A stretch of DNA of 64,000 nucleotides. Source: an uncultured Eubacteriales bacterium (GTDB lineage: Bacteria; Bacillota; Clostridia; Christensenellales; Aristaeellaceae). The position numbers and the translations under genes are program-made. The stretch covers positions 83,592-147,591 of the forward strand of contig OMZY01000006.1 of assembly GCA_900315675.1 (NCBI GenBank), given 5' to 3'. The notes beneath the pieces are model-generated. The model ran no database searches, had not been told where the DNA came from, and was given only the letters and a program-made list of their open reading frames with translations. Positions 43,632 to 51,648 of this stretch are shown here, one piece after another. Position 1 is the stretch's first letter, and every line of letters starts with the position of its first letter.

Positions 43632-44839
43632 ATGTTGTGATCCAGCCCGGTACTGCCCGGGGTTCCGTGGCGGCGCCGCCTTCCAAGTCCATGGCGCACC
43701 GCCTGCTGATCTGTGCCGCCCTTGCGGAAGGGGAAAGCCTGGTACGCGGCATGGATCCGAGCCAGGACATCCTCGCCACAGCGGACTGCCTGACAGCCCT
43801 CGGTGCTTCCCTCACCTGGGAAGGAGACGCCATCCGCGTCCGGGGCTGCGATCCCCGGAAAGCCGCTTCCGCAGTCCTGCGCTGCCGGGAATCCGGGAGC
43901 ACCCTGCGTTTCATGATTCCCCTGTGCCTGCTCTCCGGACAGGCCATGCGCCTGGAAGGCAGCGAAACCCTGCTGTCCCGGCCCCTCTCCGTCTATGAGG
44001 ATCTCTGCCGGGATCAGGGGCTGCTGCTGGAACACGCCGAAGGCGGTCTCCGGGTGCAGGGCTGCCTGACTGCCGGGGAATATACGGTTTCCGGAAGCAT
44101 TTCCAGCCAGTTTATCTCCGGCCTGCTCTTCGCGCTGCCGCTGCTTCCCGGAAACAGCCGGATCCGGCTCCTGCCCCCGGTGGAAAGCCGTTCCTATCTG
44201 GATCTCACCCTTCAGGCCCTTCGGGACGCCGGTGTCCCGGTTTCCTGGTCTGATGAATATACGCTGGAGATTCCCGGCAACTCCCGCTTCCATGCCGGGG
44301 AAACCGTCGTGGAAGGCGATTATTCCAACGCTGCTTTCTTTGAGGCCTTCAACTGTGCCGGCGGCAGCGTCGCCGTTACCGGCCTGCGCCCGGACAGCCT
44401 GCAGGGAGACCGGGTCTACCGGGACTTTTTCCCGCTGCTGGCGAAAGGCCCCGCGGAACTGGATCTGACCGACTGTCCGGATCTGGCGCCCGTGCTTTTT
44501 GTCACCGCCGCCCTCTGTCACGGTGCCGTCTTTACCGGCACCCGCCGTCTCCGCTTCAAGGAAAGCGACCGGGGAAATGTCATGGCTGAGGAAATGGCGA
44601 AGTTCGGCGTCATCCTGAACGTGGAGGAGAATCGGATCACCGTTCCCGCAGGCGTTCCCCATGCTCCGTCCGAACCGCTCGACAGCCACAACGATCACCG
44701 GATCGCCATGGCCTTGTCCCTGCTGTGCGCCCGCACCGGCGGAGAGATCCGCGGCGCCGAAGCGGTGCGCAAAAGCTTCCCGGATTACTGGGACCGTCTC
44801 CGTTCTTTAGGAATCAATGTATCCGTTCAGAACGCCTGA
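43628..44839 (+). CDS. aroA: 3-phosphoshikimate 1-carboxyvinyltransferase (EPSP synthase)
   Basis: The 403-residue enzyme joins shikimate 3-phosphate and phosphoenolpyruvate. Landmarks are PPSKSMAHRLLICAALA, CRESGSTLRFMIPL, SGSISSQFISGLLFALPLL, a central VEGDYSNAAFF segment, RLRFKESDRGNVMAEEM and DSHNDHRIAMALSLL. In the glyphosate-binding region it has ESGSTLRF where class I enzymes have NAGTAMRP, typical of divergent Firmicutes enzymes. It overlaps aroQ by four bases. Confidence 0.94.
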   Translation: MNVVIQPGTARGSVAAPPSKSMAHRLLICAALAEGESLVRGMDPSQDILATADCLTALGASLTWEGDAIRVRGCDPRKAASAVLRCRESGSTLRFMIPLCLLSGQAMRLEGSETLLSRPLSVYEDLCRDQGLLLEHAEGGLRVQGCLTAGEYTVSGSISSQFISGLLFALPLLPGNSRIRLLPPVESRSYLDLTLQALRDAGVPVSWSDEYTLEIPGNSRFHAGETVVEGDYSNAAFFEAFNCAGGSVAVTGLRPDSLQGDRVYRDFFPLLAKGPAELDLTDCPDLAPVLFVTAALCHGAVFTGTRRLRFKESDRGNVMAEEMAKFGVILNVEENRITVPAGVPHAPSEPLDSHNDHRIAMALSLLCARTGGEIRGAEAVRKSFPDYWDRLRSLGINVSVQNA

Positions 44840-44864
44840 TTCTGAACGGGAAGGAGTTTATATT

Positions 44865-45263
44865 ATGGCTGTTTTTCAAACGCTCACGGAAGCCCGCGAA
44901 TTCTTCAGAAAAGACATCTTTGCCATGTCCAACAGCATGTCCCTGGACGCGCTCCCGGAAGGCAGCGCGGTCTGCAGCATGCAGATCACCGAACGCCATC
45001 TTAATGCCGAGGGCGGCCTGATGGGCGGCGCCATTCTGGCCCTGGCGGATTTCACCTTCGCCGCCGCTTCCAACAACGTCCACCGGCCCACAGTAGCCCA
45101 GCAGGTCAGCCTGAATTTCCTCAACGCTTCCAAAGGCACCCGTCTGATTTCCGTCGCCACCTGCCTGAAGGACGGCCGGACCTCCTGCGTCTATGTCATC
45201 AGCATAAAAGATGACCTGGGCAAGGATATTGCCCAGGCCACATTCACAGGCTTCAAGCGCTGA
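44865..45263 (+). CDS. PaaI-type hotdog-fold thioesterase
   Basis: The 132-residue protein has the 4HBT/PaaI signature RHLNAEGGLMGGAILALADFT and a beta-rich second half. It begins at an ATG with GGAAGGAG upstream; the longer reading frame reaches back into aroA. Family members hydrolyse acyl- or aryl-CoA thioesters. It is the last gene of the aro run, 25 bases after aroA, which may point to an aromatic acyl-CoA, but this is inference. Confidence 0.8.
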   Translation: MAVFQTLTEAREFFRKDIFAMSNSMSLDALPEGSAVCSMQITERHLNAEGGLMGGAILALADFTFAAASNNVHRPTVAQQVSLNFLNASKGTRLISVATCLKDGRTSCVYVISIKDDLGKDIAQATFTGFKR

Positions 45264-45271
45264 ACTGTTTT

Positions 45272-45877
45272 TCACGCTTTTTTCTCAAGCAGCTTCAGGA
45301 TGCCGCCGGCCTTAAGGGCCGGACGCACCGCGTGGAAGAAGATCGGCGCCGTCACCACCGCGAAGGCCGCGTTGATCAGGGAAGGAATCAGCTTCGCCAC
45401 CATGATTCCGGGAATCGTATCCACCGGAACCGGCTCCACATACAGCTTAAACAGCCACGTCTTCAGCATATACAGCGCCACATAGGTCAGCGCGCCCAGC
45501 ACGCAGGACACAATCAGCGGAAGGAGATTTTCCTTCCAGCTTTTTTCTTCCCGGCTCAGCACCCACTTCTGGTACAGGATGCCGGTCACCCAGGCCATCG
45601 CGAACTTGCTCACGAAGGTGATCAGCGCGTCAAAGAAGCTGTATCCGCCCAGCAGCACGTCGTAGATCGCGGAGCCGAGTCCGGCGGCCGTGCCGCCCCA
45701 GACCGGTCCCAGCAGAAGCCCGCTCAGCAGGCACATGGAGTTGGCAAAATGGACCTTGCTCTGTCCCAGCGGAATCCGGAATGTGGTAATCACACAGATA
45801 ATCGCGGCCATCACGCCGGCAAACACAATCCTGGTAATCAGCGCGTTGCTGTTTTTTCCCCCTGCTGCATTGCTCAT
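45272..45877 (-). CDS. ECF transporter S component
   Basis: The 201-residue membrane protein has five to six hydrophobic segments and a typical S-component pattern: RIVFAGVMAAIICVITTFRI, VHFANSMCLLSGLLLGPVWG, GLGSAIYDVLLGGYSFFDAL and ITFVSKFAMAW. It needs the shared ECF energising module, absent here. Its substrate is unknown. It is divergent from a MocR-type protein, and MocR regulators often govern vitamin B6 genes, so a B6 vitamer is one guess. It converges on the thioesterase gene. AAAGGGG lies before the ATG. Confidence 0.78.
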   Translation of the reverse strand: MSNAAGGKNSNALITRIVFAGVMAAIICVITTFRIPLGQSKVHFANSMCLLSGLLLGPVWGGTAAGLGSAIYDVLLGGYSFFDALITFVSKFAMAWVTGILYQKWVLSREEKSWKENLLPLIVSCVLGALTYVALYMLKTWLFKLYVEPVPVDTIPGIMVAKLIPSLINAAFAVVTAPIFFHAVRPALKAGGILKLLEKKA

Positions 45878-45978
45878 AACAATAACCCCTTTCAGAACCT
45901 TGACTTTGGATGCAAAGGAGTATATGCTTCACTTGGCCATATGAAAAGTGCCAGAAACGGAGAATTTTATAAGACCAG

Positions 45979-47049
45979 ATGAAACAGAGAAAACCGGCTT
46001 ACCTGAGCCTCTACGAATCCCTGCGGGAAGAAATCATTTCCGGCGTCCGGCCTTACGGAAGCCGGCTTCCCTCCCGCCGCGTCCTTTCCCGGGACCGGGG
46101 GGTCAGCGCCATCACCGCGGAACACAGCATCGAACTGCTGTGTGAAGAGGGTTATGCGGAATCCCGTCCCCGCAGCGGCTGCTATGTCGTCTACCGGGAA
46201 ACGGACGGTTTCACCCTTCCCCCCGCCGCTGCGGACCGCCGGATTGTTTCCGCCCCGCCGGCCCCGGACCGGGATACCTACCCTTTCCCCGCCCTGGCCC
46301 GCGTGATGCGCCGGGTCCTGACGGAATACGGGGAGGAAATCATGGTTCGTTCCCCCAATACCGGCTGTGTTCTCCTGCGGGAAGCGCTATGCCGTTATCT
46401 TGCCCGCAACCGGGGCATCCGCGTCCGGCCGGACCAGATTGTTATCGGCGCCGGTGCGGAATACCTTTACGGCCTGGTGGTGGAGCTTCTGGGGAGCGGC
46501 AGGATCTACGGCATTGAAGCCCCTTCCTATCAGAAGATCGAGCAGGTTTACCGCTCCCGCAATGTGCAGGTGGACTTCTGTCCGCTGGGAAAGGACGGCA
46601 TTCTTTCCGAGGCGCTCCGGTCCACAAAGGCCTCCGTACTGCATATCACTCCCTTCCGCAGCTTCCCCAGCGGGGTCACCGCCACCGCTTCCAAGCGCGG
46701 AGAATACCTGCGCTGGGCGTCGGAACCGGACCGGTATATTGTGGAGGACGACTATGAATCGGAATTTTCCCTCCTCCGCAAGCCGGAAGAAACCCTCTTT
46801 GCGGGTACCGCCCGTCAGAATGTCATCTATCTGAACACCTTTTCCCGCACGGTATCCCCTTCCTTCCGCGTCGGATACATGGTGCTTCCCCGCGCCCTGC
46901 TCCCGGTCTTTGAGGAGCGCGTCGGCTTTTACAGCTGCACCGTCCCCACCTTTGAGCAGTATGTGCTGGCGGAGCTGATCAGCGGCGGGGATTTTGAGCG
47001 CCATATCAACCGGATCCGCCGCAGCGAGCGGAAAACCTCCGCGGTCTGA
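45979..47049 (+). CDS. MocR/PdxR-type GntR regulator, lacking the PLP lysine and the C-terminal small domain
   Basis: The 356-residue protein has an N-terminal GntR winged helix (LYESLREEIISGVRPYGSRL, about residues 8-75) and a fold-type I aminotransferase-like region (about 100-345; FPALARVM, VIGAGAEYLYGLVVELLG, YIVEDDYESEF). Where the family has TFSKT with the PLP-binding Lys, this reads TFSRT (Arg 290). It stops after FERHINRIRRS, about 100 residues short of usual MocR proteins. The next bases form a terminator rather than lost coding sequence. It may bind DNA without PLP chemistry, or be decaying. It is divergent from the ECF S component. Confidence 0.8.
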   Translation: MKQRKPAYLSLYESLREEIISGVRPYGSRLPSRRVLSRDRGVSAITAEHSIELLCEEGYAESRPRSGCYVVYRETDGFTLPPAAADRRIVSAPPAPDRDTYPFPALARVMRRVLTEYGEEIMVRSPNTGCVLLREALCRYLARNRGIRVRPDQIVIGAGAEYLYGLVVELLGSGRIYGIEAPSYQKIEQVYRSRNVQVDFCPLGKDGILSEALRSTKASVLHITPFRSFPSGVTATASKRGEYLRWASEPDRYIVEDDYESEFSLLRKPEETLFAGTARQNVIYLNTFSRTVSPSFRVGYMVLPRALLPVFEERVGFYSCTVPTFEQYVLAELISGGDFERHINRIRRSERKTSAV

Positions 47050-47060
47050 AGCATACGGAA

Positions 47061-47095
47061 AAGCCCGGAACGGATTGCCTCCGCTCCGGGCTTTT
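47061..47095. terminator. Bidirectional terminator after the MocR-type gene
   Basis: AAGCCCGGA and TCCGGGCTT form the stem (47061-47069 with 47085-47093), followed by TTT, with AAAA on the opposite side. It can also serve the convergent small secreted-protein gene. Confidence 0.8.
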
Positions 47096-47107
47096 TCGGT
47101 TTCCGGC

Positions 47108-47485
47108 TTATTCCGCCGCGCCGTAGGTGCACAGCGCGCCGATGTCAAAATCCGCGATGTTCAGGATGGACACATTGCCCTGCAGATCCTCGTACAGGTA
47201 GACGATCGCGTAGGCAGGCTCCGTTTCCATGCCGGGATAGGCGGTCACCCTCTGGCAGAGAAACGCGTGATTTCTCCCTGCCACCACCTGGGAACCCAGG
47301 TAGGCCACCGGATTGTATCCGGCTCCGGTCAGCGTCTCCGTTCCCTTTTCAAACAGCGCCCGGAGTTCCTCCGTTACGGCAGGATCGGCGCTGGGCGTCC
47401 ATCCGCCAGACAAGGGGCCGGTTTCCGCACAGGCAGCGGAAATCATCAGCAGCAGCGCGCACAGAACAGCCAACATCTTTTTCAT
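47108..47485 (-). CDS. Small secreted protein with a cystatin-like QVVAG motif
   Basis: The 125-residue protein has a signal peptide ending ISAACAE. The mature part of about 104 residues starts LSGGWTPSADPAVTEELRAL, then ALFEKGTETLTGAGYNPVAYLGSQ and VVAGRNHAFLC, and ends with a strand-rich YAIVYLYEDLQGNVSI. The order of an early Gly-Gly, a helix and a central QVVAG followed by an aromatic strand is that of the cystatin fold. Such small proteins occur in gut Clostridia without a known role. Protease inhibition is possible but untested. Confidence 0.6.
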   Translation of the reverse strand: MKKMLAVLCALLLMISAACAETGPLSGGWTPSADPAVTEELRALFEKGTETLTGAGYNPVAYLGSQVVAGRNHAFLCQRVTAYPGMETEPAYAIVYLYEDLQGNVSILNIADFDIGALCTYGAAE

Positions 47486-47599
47486 GATTCTTCATCCTCT
47501 CTTCCGGCCTTTTTTTCCGGCCTCACTACTATATACGTTCTCTTCACCGGAAAGTTCCCTGTCTTCACATTTTTATTTTCAGAAAGAGCCGGGAACAAA

Positions 47600-47628
47600 T
47601 TGACGTTGGATTTTCCGACATATATAAT
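47600..47628 (+). promoter_or_regulatory. Promoter of the cobalamin riboswitch transcript
   Basis: TTGACG (47600-47605) and a perfect TATAAT (47623-47628) are 17 bases apart and lie 20 bases before the aptamer. Confidence 0.8.
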
Positions 47629-47648
47629 AATCCGGACAGATGAATAGC

Positions 47649-47933
47649 CGGTGTATCTGCGCAGCGATGCGCGATATCCGTCTCTTTGGGACGGATACCA
47701 TAGGAATCGGATGAAATTTCCGGGCTAACCCAGTAACCGTGAAGCTGACAAGGCACGATGAAACCACTGCCGCAGGGCGGGAAGGTGTGCCGGAGGATGA
47801 AGCCAAGCCGGGAGACTTGTTTACACCGTGAATCACTGTAATCCCCTGGGTAACGGGATCTGCTAGCGAAAAAGCCCGCGTAAAGGCTTTGTTTCGCTTG
47901 GCGTTCCTCAAAGGGGAACGTCCTTTGTTTTTT
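47649..47933 (+). promoter_or_regulatory. Cobalamin riboswitch with terminator platform
   Basis: The outer helix CGGTGTA/TACACCG (47649-47655 with 47822-47828) encloses the B12 core: TAGGAATCGGATGAAAT, CCAGTAACCGTGA, AACCACTGCCGC, GGGCGGGAAGG, GGATGAAGCCAAGCC and GGGAGACTTG. Downstream lies AAAGCC/GGCTTT and then a stem at about 47900-47923 followed by TTTGTTTTTT, the likely intrinsic terminator. It precedes btuF by about 50 bases, so excess cobalamin should shut off uptake. Confidence 0.9.
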
Positions 47934-47985
47934 ACGGGAACGTCCCCTTGCTGATTCATCTGATCATTTTTGAGGAGGGACTTAT

Positions 47986-48897
47986 ATGTCCAGGAAACTT
48001 GTATCCCTTTTTCTTGCCCTGCTGATGGTTTTCAGCGCGTCAGCAGTGCTGGCGGAGGACGCCGGAATCACGGTGACGGATATGTACGGCCGTGAAATCA
48101 CCCTGGCGGAGCCTGCCACCCGCATCGTGGCCCTGCAGCCTTCCGACTGCGAAATCCTGTGCGCGATCGGCTGTGAAGACGCCCTGGTGGGAATCGGCCA
48201 GTACTGCAATTACCCCGCTTCCATCACAAGCCTGCCCACGGTTCAGTCCGGCAAGGAAACCAACATTGAAGAAATCCTGGCCCTGGAACCCCAGGTTGTG
48301 CTGATGAATGACATGAGCCAGTCCGAGGATCAGGTAAAGCAGCTGGAGGAAAACGGTGTGAAAGTGGTCATCAGCACCACCTCCGATATCGCCAGCATTT
48401 ATACCGCCATCCGCATGATCGGCGCGCTCATGGGCAAGGATGAGAACGCGGAAGCGCTGATTGCCGACATTCAGGCTACCTGTGATGAAATCAGGGCGAA
48501 GACCGAAGGCAATGAGAAGAGCGTCTATTTTGAGATTTCTCCGCCTCCGTACCTGTACTCCTGCGGCAGCTCCAGCTTCACCCATGAACTGGCTGAAATC
48601 TGCGGGCTGAAAAATATCTTCGGCGACCAGGCGGATCCCTGGCTGATGATCAGCGATGAACAGGTCATCGAGCGCAATCCGGATTACATCATCCTGATGA
48701 ACGGTATGGGTGCCGAAGGCATCGATGAGATTTCTGCCCGTGACGGCTGGGGAGACATCACCGCGATCAAGGAAAAGAATATCTATTATGATGAAACCAG
48801 CATGATGACCCGTCCCGGCCCGCGCCTGAAGGACGCTGTCATCGCGCTGTATGACTTTGTCTACGGTGATGAAGCCGCGGAAGTCCCGGCTGCTTAA
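47986..48897 (+). CDS. btuF: Cobalamin/corrinoid ABC transporter substrate-binding protein
   Basis: The 303-residue exported protein has a signal peptide ending ASAVLAED and the two-lobed class III binding fold: ITVTDMYGREITLAEPATRI, VALQPSDCEILCAIGC, NIEEILALEPQVVLMN and a C-terminal lobe with GDQADPWLMISDEQVIERNP. There is no lipobox Cys. Its place directly under a cobalamin riboswitch and before FecCD-type permease and ATPase genes supports a B12 or cobinamide ligand; siderophore-type ligands are less likely. GGAGGGA precedes the ATG. Confidence 0.87.
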   Translation: MSRKLVSLFLALLMVFSASAVLAEDAGITVTDMYGREITLAEPATRIVALQPSDCEILCAIGCEDALVGIGQYCNYPASITSLPTVQSGKETNIEEILALEPQVVLMNDMSQSEDQVKQLEENGVKVVISTTSDIASIYTAIRMIGALMGKDENAEALIADIQATCDEIRAKTEGNEKSVYFEISPPPYLYSCGSSSFTHELAEICGLKNIFGDQADPWLMISDEQVIERNPDYIILMNGMGAEGIDEISARDGWGDITAIKEKNIYYDETSMMTRPGPRLKDAVIALYDFVYGDEAAEVPAA

Positions 48898-48911
48898 TCC
48901 GACTGATTCCT

Positions 48912-48941
48912 GGGGAACCGGCTCGGTTCCGGTTCCCCTTT
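48912..48941 (+). terminator. Intra-operon hairpin after btuF
   Basis: GGGGAACCGG/CCGGTTCCCC (48912-48921 with 48929-48938) is followed by TTTCCTT. It lies within the btuF-btuC gap and may lower expression of the membrane parts relative to btuF. Confidence 0.6.
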
Positions 48942-48959
48942 CCTTCTGATGAGGTTGCT

Positions 48960-50003
48960 ATGCAAAAATCACGGCTGCTCCTGCGGGAGCGATTTTCGCC
49001 CGTTACCTATCTGTTCCTGTCGGCAGCGCTGTTCCTGACCATGGTGCTGTGCGTCTGCGTCGGCAGCGTCAGGATCACTTTTTCCGATACCGTCACAGCG
49101 GTATGGAACGCTGTCTGGGGTCTGCCGATTCCTCAGAATATTGCCAAAAACATCATACTGAATGTCCGACTGCCCCGCGTGCTGTGCGTCACGCTGGCCG
49201 GGGCGTCTTTATCCATATGCGGCGCCGCCATGCAGGGGCTGCTGCGCAATCCTCTGGCGGACGGTTCCACCATGGGCGTTTCCTCCGGGGCTGCCCTGGG
49301 CGCCATCATTGCCATTGTCATCGGATTCACCATCCCCGGTTCCGCCTACGGCGGCACCATGATCATGGCCATGGTTTTCGCCTTCGGATCCCTGATCCTG
49401 ATTCTTTCCCTGGCTTACGCCCTGGACCGGTCCCTGAGCACCAGCAGCATCATCCTGATCGGCGTCATCTTTACCATGTTCATTTCCAGCATTATCTCGC
49501 TGCTCATCACCTTCTGCAGTGACCATACCCGCTCCCTGAGCTACTGGACCCTCGGTTCCTTCTCCGGGGTCAACTATGACCAGGTCAAACTGCTGTTCCT
49601 GGCGCTTCTCCTGTGCGGCGGAATCCTGTTCCGCTTCAGCCCGGAGCTGAACGCCTTTGCCATCAGCGAAGACAACGCGCGGCACATCGGCGTGAACGTG
49701 AAGCGGGTGAAGCTGATCATCATGATTACCGTCTCCGTGCTCATCGGCGTTTGCGTGTCCATTTCCGGCACGGTCAGCTTCGTCGGCCTGGTGATGCCCC
49801 ACATTGCCCGGATGCTGGTCGGGCCGAATCATAAGCGCCTGCTGCCGGCTTCCCTGTTTTCCGGCGCTATTTTCCTGCTTCTGGCGGACCTGGTCGCCCG
49901 CACCCTGCTCAGTCCCATTGAACTGTCCATCGGCGTGGTCACCTCCATGGTCGGCGCAGTCGCGTTTGTCATCATATTCAACAAGACGAGAAAGGCCAGG
50001 TGA
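48960..50003 (+). CDS. btuC: Cobalamin ABC transporter permease (FecCD family)
   Basis: The 347-residue polytopic protein has about ten hydrophobic helices. Landmarks are NVRLPRVLCVTLAGASLSIC followed by GAAMQGLLRNPLADGSTMGV (signature region), GVNVKRVKLIIMITVSVLIG and SISGTVSFVGLVMPHIARML, the family loop that contacts the ATPase. It is the second gene of the riboswitch-controlled operon. The ATG has a GAGG site. Confidence 0.9.
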   Translation: MQKSRLLLRERFSPVTYLFLSAALFLTMVLCVCVGSVRITFSDTVTAVWNAVWGLPIPQNIAKNIILNVRLPRVLCVTLAGASLSICGAAMQGLLRNPLADGSTMGVSSGAALGAIIAIVIGFTIPGSAYGGTMIMAMVFAFGSLILILSLAYALDRSLSTSSIILIGVIFTMFISSIISLLITFCSDHTRSLSYWTLGSFSGVNYDQVKLLFLALLLCGGILFRFSPELNAFAISEDNARHIGVNVKRVKLIIMITVSVLIGVCVSISGTVSFVGLVMPHIARMLVGPNHKRLLPASLFSGAIFLLLADLVARTLLSPIELSIGVVTSMVGAVAFVIIFNKTRKAR

Positions 50004-50008
50004 CCGTC

Positions 50009-50791
50009 ATGCTGCAGGGAGAACACATCACCGTCCGTTACGGCAGCTTCACGGTTGTCGAGGATCTTTCCTTTGACCTGAAGGAAGGGCAGTGGCTCAT
50101 GCTGGCCGGGCCCAACGGCGCCGGCAAATCCACCCTGATCGAAACCATCGCCCAGGGCACGCCCTATACCGGCTCCGTCCGGTGGCAGGGCCGGGATATC
50201 CGTACGCTGAAGGCCGCCAGCCTGGCGCAGAAAATCGGCGTCCTGGCGCAAAAAAACAATGTAGGCTACGCCTACACTGTTGAGGAAGTTGTGGGCCTGG
50301 GCCGTTATGCCTACAAATCCGGTCTCTTTTCCGGCCGGGACGATGACGGCAAAGAAGCGGTGGAGAAAGCGCTGGAAATCACAGGGCTCACCGGACTCCG
50401 GCACGCCAGTATGCTGACGCTGTCCGGCGGAGAAATGCAGCGCGTCTTCCTCGCCCAGGTCTTCGCCCAGAATCCGCAGGTGCTGATTCTGGATGAACCC
50501 GCCAACCACCTGGACCTGAAGTATCAGCAGCACATTTTCTCGCTCATTCAGGAATGGCTGGAACAGCCCGGCCGGGCCGTCCTGTCCGTGGTTCATGACC
50601 TGAGCCTGGCCCGGCGCTACGGAACGCACGCCATCCTGCTGGATCACGGAAAAACCGTGTCGCAGGGACTGATTGCCGATGTTATGACCCCGGAAAACCT
50701 GAAGCAGGTTTACGGGATGGATGTATACGCCTGGATGCGGGAAATGCTGTCCCAGTGGCAGGATCCTTCACAGGCCGATGCCGGTGTATGA
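50009..50791 (+). CDS. btuD: Cobalamin ABC transporter ATPase
   Basis: The 260-residue cytosolic ATPase has GPNGAGKSTLIE (Walker A), LSGGEMQRVFLAQVFAQNP (signature), VLILDEPANHLDLKYQ (Walker B) and VVHDLSLA (His switch). The start is the ATG at 50009, with AGGTG six bases upstream; the GTG at 50000 overlaps the btuC stop. Its last 24 bases overlap the convergent cobC gene. Confidence 0.92.
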   Translation: MLQGEHITVRYGSFTVVEDLSFDLKEGQWLMLAGPNGAGKSTLIETIAQGTPYTGSVRWQGRDIRTLKAASLAQKIGVLAQKNNVGYAYTVEEVVGLGRYAYKSGLFSGRDDDGKEAVEKALEITGLTGLRHASMLTLSGGEMQRVFLAQVFAQNPQVLILDEPANHLDLKYQQHIFSLIQEWLEQPGRAVLSVVHDLSLARRYGTHAILLDHGKTVSQGLIADVMTPENLKQVYGMDVYAWMREMLSQWQDPSQADAGV

Positions 50792-51322
50792 TCCGTCCTC
50801 CTGCAGGATGTATCCGCAGCCGTTTTTGACCTGGAAATCGTAGTAGTTCCCCTTGGGCCGGGCCATGGCTTCCATGATCGCCATGACGGTGCCCCCGTGG
50901 ACAATCAGCGCGCAGTCCTCCCCGTCCGCTCCGGGCAGGAGGGACCGGAACGCCGCCAGGCTTCGCGCCGCGAAGGACGCCCTGCTTTCTCCTCCGGGAA
51001 AAGGCAGCTCGCCGCCGGAATCGATCCAGGCCTGGTAATCCGCCCGTCCGTTCAGTTCTTCATAGTTTTTATATTCAAATTCGCCGAAATCACATTCCCG
51101 GAAATCCGGAATGATTTCGGCTTTTATTGTGGGATACAGGATGGCGGCGGTCTCCGTGCACCGTTTCATGGGGCTGGCATAGACCTTCCGGACTTCCGGA
51201 TACAAGCCCTGCTTCAGCCGCGCGATTCCCTCGGCGCACAGCGGTTCGTCCGTCCGGCAGCCCACATACCTTCTCTCCAGGTTTCCCTGCGTCATGCCAT
51301 GCCTGATCAGGATCCAGCTCAT
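50768..51322 (-). CDS. cobC: Histidine phosphatase, probable alpha-ribazole phosphatase
   Basis: The 184-residue protein has the phosphoglycerate-mutase-like signature LIRHGMTQGNLERRYVG (catalytic His), ASPMKRCTETAAIL, FRECDFGEFEYKNYEEL and LIVHGGTVMAI (second His). The family also contains sugar phosphatases, but its place as the last gene of the cobalamin nucleotide-loop operon supports alpha-ribazole 5'-phosphate as substrate. The ATG overlaps the preceding stop in ATGA. It converges on btuD with a 24-base overlap. Confidence 0.85.
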   Translation of the reverse strand: MSWILIRHGMTQGNLERRYVGCRTDEPLCAEGIARLKQGLYPEVRKVYASPMKRCTETAAILYPTIKAEIIPDFRECDFGEFEYKNYEELNGRADYQAWIDSGGELPFPGGESRASFAARSLAAFRSLLPGADGEDCALIVHGGTVMAIMEAMARPKGNYYDFQVKNGCGYILQEDGSYTGIGL

Positions 51323-51648
51323 TTGATCCGCACCCCGATTCCGCACACGCAGCGCGTGACCTGTTCCGCCCTGCCGGCGATCACACACAGCGCCCTGCCG
51401 GCGGCCTCCCGGAAGGCCCGGTCTTCCGCAGCCAGGGGCACCACGCCCGCGCCAACCTCATTGGCAATGACCACCGCCTCCGGATGCTCCCGGCAGAACT
51501 CCTCCGCAAAGCTCCGCGCCTCCCGGCCGTTCTTCAGCACCGCTTCGCGAACCGTCTCGTGAAAATCAGGAAAAAAGGCGCCCTCCGGATTTTCCTGCCG
51601 GGCCAGCTCTTCCTGTCCCTGGTATGCCCCGCCGATATACAGTTTCAA
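51319..51648 (-). CDS. Short CobU-like protein with a degenerate P-loop
   Basis: The 109-residue protein is read from a TTG at 51648 with GGAGGG eight bases upstream; TTGA overlaps the cobS stop. Its C-terminal half, VVIANEVGAGVVPLAAEDRA followed by FREAAGRALCVIAGRAEQV, matches the end of adenosylcobinamide kinase/guanylyltransferase CobU. The N-terminal segment has IGGAYQGQEEL where CobU has GGxxSGKS, so nucleotide binding by a P-loop is unlikely. A full-length CobU is encoded 750 bases upstream. It may be a partner subunit or a distinct small enzyme. Confidence 0.72.
   Translation of the reverse strand: MKLYIGGAYQGQEELARQENPEGAFFPDFHETVREAVLKNGREARSFAEEFCREHPEAVVIANEVGAGVVPLAAEDRAFREAAGRALCVIAGRAEQVTRCVCGIGVRIK

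Noticed and set aside
45878-45978. Possible riboswitch between the ECF S component and the MocR-type gene
   Set aside because: The gap is only 101 bases and shows no aptamer core; the divergent promoters and an operator are enough to explain it.
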